Shown: positions 47,772 through 48,555 of the stretch, in pieces
How positions within the stretch are numbered: the stretch's first letter is position 1
Layout of the letters: each line of letters starts with the position of its first letter
NCBI GenBank assembly: GCA_017645765.1
Contig: JAGCNV010000077.1
Location: 1-48,555, forward strand
Source of the DNA: a bacterium
GTDB taxonomy: Bacteria > UBP6 > UBA1177
Length of the DNA: 48,555 bases
Direction: 5' to 3'
Made by a program: the position numbers and the translations under genes
Notes under the pieces: model-generated
The model's database searches: none
Told to the model about the DNA's origin: nothing
Seen by the model: only the letters and a program-made list of their open reading frames with translations

Positions 47772-48555
47772 AAAAAGTGCTTTTTCTGCTGATTTTTGCA
47801 ATTTTCTGTGTTTCGTGCGGCATAGATGCTCCCGAACCTAATGTTTATGCACCTTTCAAGTGTATTGAAGAACCCGAAAACAGGCTCTATTTCCCAGAAG
47901 AAAAGCTGGTTTTCAAATTCAATTCCGAGGTGAATCCCAATTCAGTTGCAGCCGGCTTTTCGGTTTCGTCTGAAAACTTGGGAAAGCTTGAATCAATCGA
48001 GGTTTCAGGCAATACGGTGACGGTCATGCCGCCGCTTCCCGCAGAAGACAATATTTTTATAACAATGACTTCAGCCCTCAAATCATCCGACAACAGGCCT
48101 CTTATGACGGGAGAGCAGTTTACGGAAAACAAAGAGGTCAGGGAACTTCTCTATGAAACAGGTAAAAAACTGCCAGAAGTTGCCGAAATCATTCCCGACG
48201 ATTCAAAAAGCATGACGGTGGCAGTCCGCTTCGACAGCGAAGTGGAAATTAAATTTTCCGATATTGAGCCGAAACCTGAAGATATGATGAAACTTGATGA
48301 GTGGTATGTTTTTCTCTTTTCAAAAAGTGTCGATTTTTTCACTGTTAAAAAGGTAAAATCGGCAGAACGGGACTACGAACTTGAAAATGTGAAAGTTGAT
48401 CTTCCTTCAAATGAACCAGAAAAATCGGAAGTTTCATTCGATTCAGCCGTGACCGATACGACCTTTACACTCTCGGTAAAAGGAGATTCCGTGATCGCTC
48501 TTGCCCTTGAAAACAGATCTTTTATATGCCGCAAAGGCTGTACGGCTGTTCTTGA
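47768..48555 (+). CDS. lipoprotein with Big_5/SbsA-type Ig-like domain, partial
   Basis: The frame from ATG 47768 is open to the window end (262 codons). The signal peptide ends in a lipobox (IFCVSC, Cys17). Residues 40-105 match a bacterial Ig-like domain of the Big_5/SbsA type: LYFPEEKLVFKFNSEVNPNS, GFSVSSENLGKLESIEV, NTVTVMPPLPAEDN, then FITMTSALKSSDNRPL. A second similar segment follows (ESKSMTVAVRFDSEV-like reading around 160). It is coupled to the TolC-like gene by a 4-base overlap. The pair may form an outer-envelope complex. The C-terminus is missing. Confidence 0.75.
   Translation, partial: MKKVLFLLIFAIFCVSCGIDAPEPNVYAPFKCIEEPENRLYFPEEKLVFKFNSEVNPNSVAAGFSVSSENLGKLESIEVSGNTVTVMPPLPAEDNIFITMTSALKSSDNRPLMTGEQFTENKEVRELLYETGKKLPEVAEIIPDDSKSMTVAVRFDSEVEIKFSDIEPKPEDMMKLDEWYVFLFSKSVDFFTVKKVKSAERDYELENVKVDLPSNEPEKSEVSFDSAVTDTTFTLSVKGDSVIALALENRSFICRKGCTAVL

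Overview
The window is a 48.6 kb piece of a Gram-negative bacterial chromosome. It is very rich in lipoproteins (lipoboxes of the VSC, TSC, IAC or SGC type), outer-membrane beta-barrels and calcium-type or Cys-rich surface repeats. Several traits point to an uncultured deltaproteobacterial or Myxococcota-like lineage: acidic DTDTD/DTGD tethers behind lipobox cysteines, EGF-like and Myxococcus-type CGNG..GE.CD disulfide motifs, thrombospondin type 3 repeats joined to von Willebrand A domains, DUF1566 (Lcl-type) lipoproteins, and a tRNA Pro-Arg-His-Lys-Leu array in front of trigger factor. This placement is inference; no rRNA or other phylogenetic marker was analysed. No prophage, transposase, CRISPR array or conjugation gene is visible.

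Layout. 1-4.4 kb (minus): thiL, a DUF192 protein, a YhcR/OB-fold-like lipoprotein and a partial outer-membrane barrel. 4.5-6.1 kb (plus): an anti-sigma-like membrane protein and a barrel. 6.1-9.8 kb (minus): S9 peptidase lipoprotein with a XerC/D recombinase, and an HD phosphohydrolase. 9.8-12.7 kb (minus): FadL-type porin and an EGF lipoprotein. 12.8-14.2 kb: small lipoprotein, DUF1566 lipoprotein and coaE. 14.3-21 kb (minus): an apparent nucleotide-scavenging operon (OB-fold lipoprotein, UshA-like 5'-nucleotidase with an EF-hand-like insert, fused SpmA-SpmB permease), preceded by a decayed tandem duplicate of its front end. 21-26.5 kb (minus): a large VWA/EGF/LamG lipoprotein, hisS and a second 5'-nucleotidase. 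26.6-30.5 kb (plus): six tandem paralogous beta-barrel genes, all ending in GYRF. 30.5-34.1 kb: Mpg glycosylase, adk, tRNA-Leu and a two-domain esterase lipoprotein. 34.2-39.8 kb: two tRNAs, an orphan MalG-type permease, a DUF1566 lipoprotein, trigger factor, a five-tRNA array and argS. 39.9-46.6 kb (plus): two secreted proteins that share an unusual DSGC-type C-terminal tail (one is a subtilase), a UbiA-family prenyltransferase, and a TSP3-repeat VWA lipoprotein. 46.8-48.6 kb (plus): a DPF-repeat ORF overlapping a TolC-like protein, then a partial Ig-like lipoprotein.

How the genes fit together. Housekeeping genes (thiL, coaE, adk, hisS, argS, tig, mpg, xer, tRNAs) are scattered among envelope genes. 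The clearest functional group is extracellular nucleotide hydrolysis plus nucleoside uptake. Eight candidate promoters share a 16-bp spacer, and those in front of translation genes have GC-rich discriminators. Three kinds of short periodic or palindromic intergenic repeat each occur at two loci. The most interesting signals are the six-gene barrel array, the nucleotide operon with its decaying duplicate, the shared Cys-containing C-terminal tail, and the periodic intergenic repeats.
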